From Rouxiella silvae (GTDB lineage Bacteria > Pseudomonadota > Gammaproteobacteria > Enterobacterales > Enterobacteriaceae): a stretch of 64,000 nt of DNA. The stretch lies in contig NZ_MRWD01000028.1 of assembly GCF_002093625.1 (NCBI RefSeq), forward strand, positions 1 through 64,000, given 5' to 3'. The position numbers and the translations under genes are program-made. Shown piece by piece: positions 28,732 through 37,013 of the stretch (its first letter is position 1; the number at the start of each line of letters is the position of its first letter). The notes beneath the pieces were generated by a model that did not search any database, was not told where the DNA came from, and saw nothing but the letters and a program-made list of their open reading frames with translations.

Positions 28732-28750
28732 TATAGAACGATGTTTCATT
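28732..28750. promoter_or_regulatory. KdgR-like operator
   Basis: TATAGAACGATGTTTCATT matches 17 of 19 positions of the enterobacterial KdgR consensus as I remember it (AATRAAAYRNYRTTTYATT). A second, poorer copy in the same orientation lies at 28714-28732. The halves GAAACATC (28717-28724) and GATGTTTC (28740-28747) also form an inverted repeat. It sits in the promoter region of a KDG-aldolase-type gene, the kind of target KdgR controls. Confidence 0.4.
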
Positions 28751-28820
28751 TTTATATATAGCCTGGGGGAAATTACCGCGCCTTAAGCGAGAAAATTGAA
28801 TCACAGTCACATATTGAAGG

Positions 28821-30422
28821 TTACATCACCAGTGCTTGCCCATCTTTACGTGACTCAGTGGCGGCCAGATAATGGCCCTCGGGATGACGAACGATAACCT
28901 GCGCGCCGCCAAAGCTGTGGCCCTGAAGTGGATCCTCAACCAGCAGTTCATGGCCCATAGCCCGCAGCGCCGCCAACGTGTTGATATCCAGAGTCGATTC
29001 AATGGCGACCTTACGGCCCTCAATCACCCGCCAGCGCGGAGCATCGATAGCCGCCTGCGGATTTTGCCCATAAAGCATAATGCGGATAGCCAACTGCAAA
29101 TGCCCCTGAGCCTGCATTGGGCCGCCCATCAGGCCAAATGACATCAGCGGCTTGCCGTCACCGTCGGTGGAAAAGGCTGGAATAATAGTGGTAAACGGGC
29201 GCTTGTTCGGGGCAACGCAGTTGGCGTGCGTAGGATCTAGCACAAAGCCGCAGCCGCGATTCTGCATACTGATACCGGTCCCTGGCACCACAATGCCGGA
29301 GCCAAAGCCCATATAATTCGACTGAATAAACGACACCATCATGCCGCTGGCGTCGGCGGTGGTGAGATACACTGTGCCGCCGGGCTTCGGTGAACCGTAC
29401 GTGACGTCGCTGGCACGCAGGGGATCAATCAGGCTGGCCCGCTGTTGCAAATATTCGTCACTGAGCAGCTGTTCGGGGCTGAAATGCATGTGGTCAACGT
29501 CGGCAATGTGCTGGTCGAGGTCGGCCAATGCCAGTTTCATCGCCTCAATCGACAAGTGCAGTGTCTGCACCGAGTCTACGGGCTGCGTGCCAAAATCCAA
29601 TTTCTCTAAGATACCCAGCGCAATTAGCGTGGCGATGCCCTGCCCGTTGGGCGGCAGTTCGTGCACGGTGCCCCCGGCGAAGGATTGGGTCATGGTCTCC
29701 ACCCAGTCAACTTTATGATTTGCCAGGTCGTCAAGGGTCATGACACCGCCAAATTCGCGGCAATGATCAATCATTTTTTCTGCCAGCTCGCCGCGATAAA
29801 AAGCCTCACCTTCGGTTTTGGCAATCAGCTCCAGCGTGTCGGCCAGCGCCGGATTACGAAATATTTCGCCAATTTCGGGCGCAGCGCCATTGGGGATAAA
29901 ACATTCGCTAAAGCCGGGTTGGTCGGCAAGCTTTTTGGCCGCTATTTTCCACAGGCGGGCGATCAGCGGTGATACCGGAAAACCGTGACGCGCGTAGTCT
30001 ATAGCCGGTTGAGCCAGCGTAGTCAGCGGCAGCGTGCCGAATTTTTTCGCCAGCTCGACCCAGGCCGACACAGCGCCGGGGACGCTAACCGAATTCCAAC
30101 CGTATGTCGGCACGGCGTCTTGGTCGGCGAAATATTCGGCAGTCCAGGCAGCGGGTGAGCGGCCAGAGGCATTCAGGGCGTGCATCTCCTTGCCGTCCCA
30201 AACGATAGCAAACGCATCACTGCCCACGCCGCAGCCGCTCGGTTCAACCACGGTCAGCGCCATCGCAGTGGCCACGGCGGCATCCACGGCGTTTCCGCCG
30301 AGCATCAGCATACGCATTCCTGCCTGAGCGGCCAGAGGCTGCGAGGCAGACACAGCATTGGCACCCATCATGCTTGGGCGCAGCGTAGGGTAAGCGACAT
30401 TAAAATCGTAAGACTGAGACAT
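28821..30422 (-). CDS. Gamma-glutamyltransferase-family protein (cytoplasmic)
   Basis: A 533-residue Ntn-hydrolase of the gamma-glutamyltranspeptidase family. Family landmarks are the N-terminal MLMLGGNAVDAAVATAMALTV, the ELPPNGQG segment, and the self-cleavage region GGTVYLTTADASGMMVSFI, where the Thr of GGTVYL would become the new N-terminus. LMGGPMQAQGHLQ and the WRV segment follow in the small subunit. There is no signal peptide, unlike periplasmic Ggt, so it should act in the cytoplasm, perhaps as an amide hydrolase or a cephalosporin-acylase-like enzyme. The ATG at 30422 has AGGAG five bases upstream. Confidence 0.85.
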   Translation of the reverse strand: MSQSYDFNVAYPTLRPSMMGANAVSASQPLAAQAGMRMLMLGGNAVDAAVATAMALTVVEPSGCGVGSDAFAIVWDGKEMHALNASGRSPAAWTAEYFADQDAVPTYGWNSVSVPGAVSAWVELAKKFGTLPLTTLAQPAIDYARHGFPVSPLIARLWKIAAKKLADQPGFSECFIPNGAAPEIGEIFRNPALADTLELIAKTEGEAFYRGELAEKMIDHCREFGGVMTLDDLANHKVDWVETMTQSFAGGTVHELPPNGQGIATLIALGILEKLDFGTQPVDSVQTLHLSIEAMKLALADLDQHIADVDHMHFSPEQLLSDEYLQQRASLIDPLRASDVTYGSPKPGGTVYLTTADASGMMVSFIQSNYMGFGSGIVVPGTGISMQNRGCGFVLDPTHANCVAPNKRPFTTIIPAFSTDGDGKPLMSFGLMGGPMQAQGHLQLAIRIMLYGQNPQAAIDAPRWRVIEGRKVAIESTLDINTLAALRAMGHELLVEDPLQGHSFGGAQVIVRHPEGHYLAATESRKDGQALVM

Positions 30423-30631
30423 CATGACTCCTGCAATAGAGAACCTGTTTTAGGGTGATATTCACGGCAAGGCGACGCAGCACGGCATCCACGGAGCAAG
30501 AATTGCTAGCAGATCAAACGCTATCACAATCTGTACAGCTATCACCGCGCTTTTGTTCGACAAAAATTTGCTAAGGGTCTAATCCAAGAGCAGCTACAGA
30601 TTCAATAATGAACCTATGATGACGGAGATAA

Positions 30632-30709
30632 ATGTCGAAACGTACCTGGCTACTCGCCAGAACATGCACCTTGCCGGTACGTCTTGTGATCGATGGCCGT
30701 GTTGTATAA
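30632..30709 (+). CDS. Possible 25-residue small ORF
   Basis: An ATG preceded by CGGAGATAA (good spacing) opens a 25-codon frame: MSKRTWLLARTCTLPVRLVI then DGRVV. It lies 52 bases upstream of the aldo/keto reductase gene and stops at TAA. It could be a leader peptide or a chance frame. The rest of 30423-30761 shows only a TATAAT at 30738-30743, too near the gene start to judge without a clear -35. Confidence 0.25.
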   Translation: MSKRTWLLARTCTLPVRLVIDGRVV

Positions 30710-30761
30710 ATTAAATTTAAGAATCGGCACGTTGCCCTATAATGACTCATAAAAGAATGAG

Positions 30762-31754
30762 ATGCAGATGAGAACGTTGAAGTTAGGTCATTCAGGTTTA
30801 GAGGTGTCAGCCGTCTGTTTGGGATGCTTGACCTACGCGCCTAAAGAGGCCAGTGGATATACGTGGTCGCTTGATGAGGCAGAGAGTCGCCCGTTTATTC
30901 GCAAAGCGCTGGAGCTAGGAATTAACTTCTTTGATACCGCCAACTCCTATTCCAATGGGGCCAGCGAGGAGATCCTCGGGCGTGCACTGAAAGACTATGC
31001 CAATCGCGACAACGTGGTTATCGCCACTAAGCTGTATAACCCTATTCGCAGCGGTCCTAATAGTAAAGGCTTGTCGCGCAAGGCAATTATGACCGAATGC
31101 GATGCAAGCTTGCGTCGTTTGGGAACGGATTATATCGATCTCTATCAGATCCACCGCTGGGACTACGACACGCCGTTGGAAGAGACGTTGGAGGCACTGC
31201 ATGATTTGGTAAAAGCAGGGAAAGTGCGTTATCTCGGCGCTTCATCCATGTTTGCCTGGCAATTTTCGAAGGCACTGCAGGTGGCAAAATACAATCGCTG
31301 GACGCGCTTCATCTCTATGCAAAACCATCTTAACTTGCTGTATCGCGAGGAAGAACGGGAAATGTTGGGGTTGTGCGAAAGTGAAGGGATTGGCGTGACG
31401 CCTTGGAGCCCCCTGGCACGTGGTCTGCTTGCACGTCCTTGGCAACAGCCTACCAACAGCCCACGCGCAGGGCACGATAAGTTTGCCAGCAAACTTTATG
31501 CAGCGACTGCTGAAGCCGACAGACGGGTCATTGATGCGGTATCGTATGTTGCTGCTGAGCGCGGCGTACCCCAGGCACAGATAGCCTTGGCCTGGTTGTA
31601 TCACCACAAATCAGTGATAGCACCGGTCATTGGCGCTACCCGCTTCACACATCTGGATGATGCCGCCGCCGCGAGTAATTTGGTTCTAACAGTTGAAGAA
31701 ATACACACCCTTGAAGCGCCCTATATTCCGCACAATGTTGCTGAGCACGATTAG
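30762..31754 (+). CDS. Aldo/keto reductase
   Basis: A 330-residue NADPH-dependent reductase with a TIM-barrel fold. The catalytic tetrad is visible: Asp in FFDTANSYS, Tyr in SYSNGASEEILG, Lys in VVIATKLY and His in YQIHRWD. The C-terminal cofactor site is VIGATRFTHLDDA. It belongs to the AKR11/AKR9-like group (YajO, Gpr/YghZ relatives). The start may be the first ATG or the one two codons later. It is a single gene converging on the kinase gene, with one base between stops. Confidence 0.9.
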   Translation: MQMRTLKLGHSGLEVSAVCLGCLTYAPKEASGYTWSLDEAESRPFIRKALELGINFFDTANSYSNGASEEILGRALKDYANRDNVVIATKLYNPIRSGPNSKGLSRKAIMTECDASLRRLGTDYIDLYQIHRWDYDTPLEETLEALHDLVKAGKVRYLGASSMFAWQFSKALQVAKYNRWTRFISMQNHLNLLYREEEREMLGLCESEGIGVTPWSPLARGLLARPWQQPTNSPRAGHDKFASKLYAATAEADRRVIDAVSYVAAERGVPQAQIALAWLYHHKSVIAPVIGATRFTHLDDAAAASNLVLTVEEIHTLEAPYIPHNVAEHD

Positions 31755-31755
31755 C

Positions 31756-33261
31756 TTAGGTTCGGTCAGCGTTTTCTTCTGCCTGCCAAATGTCGCTCAT
31801 TACCGTCTCGAGTTTTTTAAATAGCCGATAGCGCGGTTCGTGAAACGCCAACAGTTCGGCTCTGGGCAGAAGCGGCTGCGGGCTGACGGTGACGACCTGT
31901 GCCACGCCTGTCGACAAATTCGACCAAATCCCCACGCCCACCCCAGCACAAATTGCGGCGCCTAGGGCACCGGTCTCTTTGCAGCGGGTTACGCGTATTG
32001 GAATGCCCAGTACGTCGGCAAACATCTGCGGCCAGATGCTGCTGCGCGCTGCGCCGCCGGAGAGTGTCGCCTGTTCAAACGCTATGCCCGCCGCGCGCAG
32101 CCTGTCGATGTGCGCGCGATGGGCAAAGATGACCCCTTCAAACAACGCATAGAGCATATCAGCGCGGGTGTGCCATCCGCCGAGACCATAGAAACCGGCC
32201 TTGGCAGGCCCTGCTTTGCGACTCGAGTAAAGATAAGGGTGATAGATAGGTAACTGATTATTGGGTGTTACGCTGGCGACAATGTCACTGCTGCGCGTGG
32301 CACCCTGTCCCGCGCGACCGTCGTCAAACTCGCGCAGGAACCAGTCAAGATTGGCCGCCGAGGTGGCGCTGGCTTCAATTGCCATATAGCGGTCGCATTC
32401 AATGACCGAATTCATAAAGACTGGCCGTAAATAGTCCGGTTTATCAACCACCACCTGATTAATGCTCCAGGTTCCCGCCACAATGGAGGCCTCGCCAGTA
32501 TTGACTACGCCGGAACCGACGGCGCTGGCAACAACGTCGAAAATCCCGGCCACTATTGGCGTTCCCGCGAGCAGTCCGGTTAGCGCGGCGGCTTTTTGGG
32601 TCACGGTACCGACCACCTCACAGGATTCATGCAGCGGCGGCAGTAAAGGCAGGGCATCGGCGATGTCATACAGCGCCATCAGCTCGGAGTCATAATTTCT
32701 ATTGGCGTAATAAAGCAGGCCAGCTCCGGCGGCGTCCGAATAGTCGCCAGAGATTTCACCGCTGAGAAAATGGACGATAACGTCCTTGGCAAACAGCACG
32801 TGTCCCAATTGGCGATATACGTCGAGCTGATGGCGTTTGAGCCAGCTTAGGAGGATTGGCGTGGCGGCAGGCCAAGGTTTTTGCAAAGAGCGCTGATAGA
32901 TAGCGCGGTCGCCGCCGTCAATTTCCAGCTCGTGTACGCGGGTAGCGGCGCGATGGTCGATAGACTGGATCCCCAGCAGCGGCCTACGCTGTTTGTCGAG
33001 CGCATAAAGTCCGTTTCCGTGACCGGCAGCACCGACGGCAATCACCTGCAAATTAAGCTGCGCTGCCTGAGCCAGGCAGTCGCGAATAGCACGCGTTACG
33101 CCGTGATAAATGTCCTCGAGGGGGCGCTCGGCGAAACCCGGCTGCGGCTGGTGGGTTTCGCCTGCACATTCAGCGACAGAAAGCACCTTGCCTTGCAGGT
33201 CAAACAGCACTGCTTTTATCATGGTATTTCCGGCGTCGATCCCTAACAGACACTGACTCAT
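31756..33261 (-). CDS. FGGY-family carbohydrate kinase
   Basis: A 501-residue sugar or polyol kinase. Phosphate-binding motif: LLGIDAGNTMIKAVLFDLQG near the N-terminus. Substrate-region motif: VGAAGHGNGLYALD. Adenosine motifs: SGGAARSSIWPQMFADVLG and KETGALGAAICAG. Closest types are L-xylulose and erythritol kinases, but the substrate is not decidable. The ATG at 33261 has GGAG nine bases upstream; the frame opens six codons earlier. It is last in a minus-strand operon after an FAD polyol-phosphate dehydrogenase homologue and a class I aldolase, which suggests phosphorylation of a polyol or sugar before oxidation and cleavage. Confidence 0.85.
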   Translation of the reverse strand: MSQCLLGIDAGNTMIKAVLFDLQGKVLSVAECAGETHQPQPGFAERPLEDIYHGVTRAIRDCLAQAAQLNLQVIAVGAAGHGNGLYALDKQRRPLLGIQSIDHRAATRVHELEIDGGDRAIYQRSLQKPWPAATPILLSWLKRHQLDVYRQLGHVLFAKDVIVHFLSGEISGDYSDAAGAGLLYYANRNYDSELMALYDIADALPLLPPLHESCEVVGTVTQKAAALTGLLAGTPIVAGIFDVVASAVGSGVVNTGEASIVAGTWSINQVVVDKPDYLRPVFMNSVIECDRYMAIEASATSAANLDWFLREFDDGRAGQGATRSSDIVASVTPNNQLPIYHPYLYSSRKAGPAKAGFYGLGGWHTRADMLYALFEGVIFAHRAHIDRLRAAGIAFEQATLSGGAARSSIWPQMFADVLGIPIRVTRCKETGALGAAICAGVGVGIWSNLSTGVAQVVTVSPQPLLPRAELLAFHEPRYRLFKKLETVMSDIWQAEENADRT

Positions 33262-33297
33262 AGCGTAACTCCACGACAATAACGAGGGGCAATCTTT

Positions 33298-34137
33298 TCA
33301 GTAGCGCTGATAAATTTCCAGCGCGTCGGCCCCGCTTGCACCCTGATGAATGATTGCCATCAGCGCCTTGACCACCTGAGAAGGATTGCTGTGCTGATAC
33401 ACGTTGCGACCATAGACCATGCCCGACGCACCCTGCGCCATGAGCGCGGCAGTCTTGTCCAGCACGGCAGAAAGCTCGCCTTTACCACCGCCGCGTACCA
33501 GCGTCGGGCAGCGTGCCGCCTCGACCACGAGATGAAAATCTTCAACGTTTTCGGTCGGGTCGGCCTTGATAATGTCGGCCCCTAATTCGCGCGCCAGTCT
33601 CACCAATGGCACAATTCTGCTGACGTCGCCGAGCGATCCATAGGCGGCACCCTGGCCGGCGGGGGCCATGACCAAGGGTTCAACCATCAGCGGCATGGCG
33701 TATTTTTCACAGGCGTGGCGCAGGCGACCAATGTTTTCGACACACTGGCGGAAAATGCCGGGTTCGTCGGGGATCATGTACAGGTTCACGACCACGGCGG
33801 CGGCATCCATTTGTAGGGCGGCGAGAATAGGCGCATCGGGATTGTGCAATACTGCCCACATTTCGCGGTGGCGGGCGGCGTTATAGGCATTGCCTACGTC
33901 TGTGCGCATGACCAGTGCCGGTTTTTTCTGTGCCGCATACTGCAATAAATCTGCTTGCCCGTAGTTGACCTGAATGGCATCCGGCTGTGCGGCAATCAGG
34001 CTGGTCATCACGCTGCTGATGTCCTCCAACCCAATCAGAAAGTCTGGCTCGTTGGCAATGCCGTGGTCGATAGCGACATCCAGACACTTTCCGTTAGTAA
34101 ATAAACGGTTAAGTCTGACCTTATTCGTTGCTGACAT
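33298..34137 (-). CDS. Class I aldolase of the DhnA/LsrF family
   Basis: A 279-residue TIM-barrel aldolase. It has the family start LDVAIDHGIANEPDF (about 20), a Schiff-base Lys in GADIIKADPTEN, the phosphate-binding VRGGGKGE and the terminal phosphate loop QGASGMVYGRNVYQ. The fold matches fructose-bisphosphate aldolase DhnA and LsrF. Its ATG at 34137 lies 17 bases inside the upstream gene and has GAGGG ahead of it, so it is translationally coupled. Probably it cleaves or isomerises the ketose-phosphate made by the two neighbouring enzymes. Confidence 0.85.
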   Translation of the reverse strand: MSATNKVRLNRLFTNGKCLDVAIDHGIANEPDFLIGLEDISSVMTSLIAAQPDAIQVNYGQADLLQYAAQKKPALVMRTDVGNAYNAARHREMWAVLHNPDAPILAALQMDAAAVVVNLYMIPDEPGIFRQCVENIGRLRHACEKYAMPLMVEPLVMAPAGQGAAYGSLGDVSRIVPLVRLARELGADIIKADPTENVEDFHLVVEAARCPTLVRGGGKGELSAVLDKTAALMAQGASGMVYGRNVYQHSNPSQVVKALMAIIHQGASGADALEIYQRY

Positions 34138-35890
34138 GAAGAGGGCCCTCATTGAGATGCGTAGGGTAAAGCCCGGTCAGCCCGTGAAGGCTGGCAAGGC
34201 GTGAAAGCGTTGTTTGCAGATGTTGGGCGCTGCTCGCCGAGTCCCAGCCAAGTTCGGCAGCCAATAATTTACCCACTTCCGACACGCGCGCTTGGGTAAG
34301 TTGTCCGCCAATCGCCATCGGCGTTCGGCGCACCAGCAGGTCTTCGAGCGTTTGTACCTGCTCATGCTGAATGAGATAACGCAGCTCGTTGCGGCTGTAC
34401 TCAGGGAAGTGTTCGAGTGGACTGTCAGCGTCAAGCGTCATAAACGCGGCAATGTCGGCGGCGGCTGTACCGTAACGGGTAAGTAGTTGACTGATGCGCG
34501 CATTCCCCAGGCCGGTCTGCTGGCTAATACGCTGTACCCAATCAGCCATTTTTTCATCGGCGGGGTAATTTTTTCCGCCGCCGATAGCCAGATCTTCAGT
34601 GTTCACTCGGCGTTTTTCGCCAAGCAGGTTTAACACTTTATCTGCCGCCTGCTCGCCAAATCGGCGAAACGTGGTCCACTTTCCGCCCACCAGACACAGG
34701 GTAGAATAGTCGCGACCGGCTTCTGGCGGCAGTAGAATCAGAGAGTGATTGCGCGAGATACGGCCATTTAGCGTGCTGTCGCTGGCGGGCAGGGGACGCA
34801 CGCCGCTGAAGGTATACAGTACGTCGCTGTCGTTAATCGAAAACTGCGGAAAGATAAACTTCAGTGATTCGAGGATGTAGCGCTGCTCGTCGGCCTCGCA
34901 AATGACGTCGTCAGGATTATCAATGCGGATATCGGTCGAGCCAACTAGCACGTTGCCAAACCACGGAAACATGATGCAAACCCGTCCTTCCTGATTTTCG
35001 TAGTAAACCATTTCACCGTTGAGGGCCGCCAGCAGCCGGGGATGCCGGACTATTAAGTGCGACCCTTTAGTACCGCCAATCAGTTTTTTGGCCGACCTGC
35101 CCGGTATCAGCGTGCTATTCAGTCTGTCTATCCAAGCACCTGTCGCATTGACCACCACGTGAGGGTGTAGCGTAAACGGCTGCCCGCTGAGGGTGTCTTG
35201 CAGGGTTATGGTTTCGCCATCGCTGGCGATAAGTTTCACATAATTTAAAGCCAGAGCCTGCGGATTAGCCTGCTCAGCGTCGTTAACCAGCTCAATTCCC
35301 AATCTCTCGGGCTGACTTATCCAAGCGTCATAATACGTAGCACTGCATTTTACCCAACCGGCAAAGTCTGGCCAGCGCTGCTTGGTAGCGCGTTGGCTAT
35401 TGAGTTGGTGGCGGGGCATTGAGCCGTGTTGACGGGTGTAGAGGTCATACATCGACAGGCCGGTCTTAATGATTAATGCGCCGCGGCGTGCGGGGCGTTC
35501 GCTAAGACGTAAAAAGCGTTTTCCCGCATTAATTAGCCCGCCGCTCCAGCTGTCGATTGGCACCGTTGTGCGCAGGGGATGAACGTAGTGTGGTGCATTT
35601 TTCAGTAGTCTATCGCGCTCTTGAACCGACTCTTTGACCAGCGAAAATTCACCGGTTTCGAGATAGCGTAGCCCGCCGTGAATCATCCGTGAAAGCGCGC
35701 CGCTGGCGGCCTGACACCAGTCTCCTTGTTCTACCATAACCACAGGAATGCCCTGCAGAGCCAGCTCGCGGAAGGTGCTGATGCCGTTGATACCCCCGCC
35801 GACAATAACCACAGGCGTAGCGGTCATTTGCTGTATTTTAATGATTTTCGCCGCGCGAATTTCGCCGCAGTTCTCTACCTGACTGAACAT
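34121..35890 (-). CDS. FAD-dependent glycerol-3-phosphate/polyol-phosphate dehydrogenase (GlpD/EryB family)
   Basis: A 589-residue flavoprotein. The FAD motif VVIVGGGINGISTFRELALQ lies at residues 27-46 and is preceded by an extra 21 residues. An AAGGAGG ribosome site directly before the ATG at 35890 supports that extension. Family hallmarks are SRMIHGGLRYLE and the substrate-site region PWFGNVLVGSTD; the C-terminal GlpD domain follows from about 420. Such enzymes pass electrons to quinone. The kinase and aldolase partners make a polyol phosphate, such as erythritol phosphate, as likely as glycerol-3-phosphate. The operon is preceded by a CRP-like site. Confidence 0.85.
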   Translation of the reverse strand: MFSQVENCGEIRAAKIIKIQQMTATPVVIVGGGINGISTFRELALQGIPVVMVEQGDWCQAASGALSRMIHGGLRYLETGEFSLVKESVQERDRLLKNAPHYVHPLRTTVPIDSWSGGLINAGKRFLRLSERPARRGALIIKTGLSMYDLYTRQHGSMPRHQLNSQRATKQRWPDFAGWVKCSATYYDAWISQPERLGIELVNDAEQANPQALALNYVKLIASDGETITLQDTLSGQPFTLHPHVVVNATGAWIDRLNSTLIPGRSAKKLIGGTKGSHLIVRHPRLLAALNGEMVYYENQEGRVCIMFPWFGNVLVGSTDIRIDNPDDVICEADEQRYILESLKFIFPQFSINDSDVLYTFSGVRPLPASDSTLNGRISRNHSLILLPPEAGRDYSTLCLVGGKWTTFRRFGEQAADKVLNLLGEKRRVNTEDLAIGGGKNYPADEKMADWVQRISQQTGLGNARISQLLTRYGTAAADIAAFMTLDADSPLEHFPEYSRNELRYLIQHEQVQTLEDLLVRRTPMAIGGQLTQARVSEVGKLLAAELGWDSASSAQHLQTTLSRLASLHGLTGLYPTHLNEGPLHVSNE

Positions 35891-36049
35891 GTTGACCTCC
35901 TTTTACTGCCGTTTTCGGCAACGTCAGACTCAGCGCGCTAATCCTTAACGAGGTAAAAATAAATAATAAATTCAGGAATAGAGTTCATTAAGAGGTATAG
36001 GAGAGGTGGACGCTGAGGGGCAACAAAACTTTTGTAATACTTTCTGGAG

Positions 36050-36065
36050 TGTGATCCAGGTCAGG
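36050..36065. promoter_or_regulatory. CRP-like site upstream of the polyol operon
   Basis: TGTGA-TCCAGG-TCAGG has a perfect left half and a 3/5 right half of the CRP consensus. It lies 160 bases before the first operon gene. CRP activation would fit a carbohydrate operon. Confidence 0.35.
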
Positions 36066-36084
36066 GGGGAACGGAGGGTCTTTT

Positions 36085-36120
36085 AAACATCACGCTGCGC
36101 GAAGGAGCCGCGTGATGTTT
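36085..36120. terminator. Hairpin downstream of the TetR gene
   Basis: AAACATCACGC / GCGTGATGTTT forms a perfect 11-bp stem with a 14-base loop and a short T run on the plus side. It lies 26 bases past the TetR stop and is probably that gene's terminator. Confidence 0.55.
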
Positions 36121-36145
36121 TACGGGGTCGGACCTTATGACTGAA

Positions 36146-36748
36146 TCAATCGATGCTGAGGATTGCGCGCGTGGCAATCATTGACTGAGCGAGTGCGGTG
36201 CCGTCGCGATGCAGTTTGTTGAGCAGACTGCCTCCCAGCCAAAGTTGGTAGAGCGCCGCGGCGGTTTGTTGCGCATCAGCCACCGTCAGTGAGTTGTCCT
36301 TCTTCCCCTGCTCAATGCAGCGCGTCAGACGCTCAATAATTTGCGAGGTGCCGTCGCGCAGGGTGAGGCGCATTCCTTCAGAGAGATCGGCCACTTCGGC
36401 GCTAAGCTTCACCACCAGGCACTCCAGCGCTTCACACTGGTTTGAGGTAATGTCATAAGAGTAGCGGTCGTGCCAGTTTTGCCAGTAGCGCATGAGCCGT
36501 TCGCGCCCGCTGATGGCTGGGTTGGAAAATATCTGTTCGAGTTCAGAAACATAGTTGCGGAAGTAGTCCTCAAGCAGTGCCTGACCGTATTGTTCTTTTG
36601 ACTTGAAATAGTGATAGAACGACCCTTTGGGCACACCGGCAGTTTGCAGAAGCTCGTTGAGCCCTACGCTGGTGAAGCCCTTGGCCGCCATCATCCGATA
36701 GCCGGTATCAAGTATGTGTTGTCGAGTATCATCATAAGCTTGTTTCAT
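36146..36748 (-). CDS. TetR-family repressor, NemR-like
   Basis: A 200-residue repressor. The HTH is SVGLNELLQTAGVPKGSFYHYF. The middle segment CLVVKLSAEVADLSEGMR closely matches the region of E. coli NemR holding Cys106, the residue that senses hypochlorous acid, N-ethylmaleimide and reactive aldehydes; the equivalent here is Cys110. I start at the ATG at 36748, giving the NemR length; a GTG at 36769 is the alternative. It is divergent from a DJ-1-family gene, with two matching operators between, so it probably represses itself and that gene until an electrophile modifies it. Confidence 0.82.
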   Translation of the reverse strand: MKQAYDDTRQHILDTGYRMMAAKGFTSVGLNELLQTAGVPKGSFYHYFKSKEQYGQALLEDYFRNYVSELEQIFSNPAISGRERLMRYWQNWHDRYSYDITSNQCEALECLVVKLSAEVADLSEGMRLTLRDGTSQIIERLTRCIEQGKKDNSLTVADAQQTAAALYQLWLGGSLLNKLHRDGTALAQSMIATRAILSID

Positions 36749-36769
36749 ACGGCTGATAATATCACTCAC

Positions 36770-36784
36770 TAGACCAGTCGTCTA
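36770..36784. promoter_or_regulatory. TetR operator, site 1
   Basis: TAGAC-CAGTC-GTCTA is a perfect inverted repeat lying just upstream of the TetR ATG. It occurs again, reversed, at 36900-36914. Sites of this shape are typical for NemR-like TetR regulators. Confidence 0.7.
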
Positions 36785-36885
36785 GATTTCATCCAGTAAA
36801 ATACTTCACCGCCATTATCGACAATTAAGCTCGACAAAATCATTCTCAGAAAAAAGTATTGACATCGAAAAGCAGGAGGTAGAGT

Positions 36886-36936
36886 ATGCCCAAAGTTTAT
36901 AGACGACTGGTCTGTTATTTATTTGAATCTTGCTGA
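36886..36936 (+). CDS. Possible 16-residue leader peptide
   Basis: A near-ideal AGGAGG ribosome site (36874-36879) stands six bases before an ATG that opens MPKVYRRLVCYLFESC and stops. The frame spans operator site 2. If the promoter is TTGACA at 36859-36864, transcription would begin inside or after the ATG, so the peptide may not be made from it. The end of the frame is 77 bases before the DJ-1-family gene. Confidence 0.3.
   Translation: MPKVYRRLVCYLFESC
36900..36914. promoter_or_regulatory. TetR operator, site 2
   Basis: TAGAC-GACTG-GTCTG equals the reverse complement of site 1 at 14 of 15 positions. It lies 100 bases before the DJ-1-family gene and downstream of a TTGACA at 36859-36864, a position suited to blocking transcription of that gene. 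Confidence 0.7.
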
Positions 36937-37013
36937 TGCAGCTTAAAGCAGGGCTCAAAATCCATAACCGGCCATGCGTTAGACTTTCTAAAATATAATG
37001 ATGAGGTTTCAAC

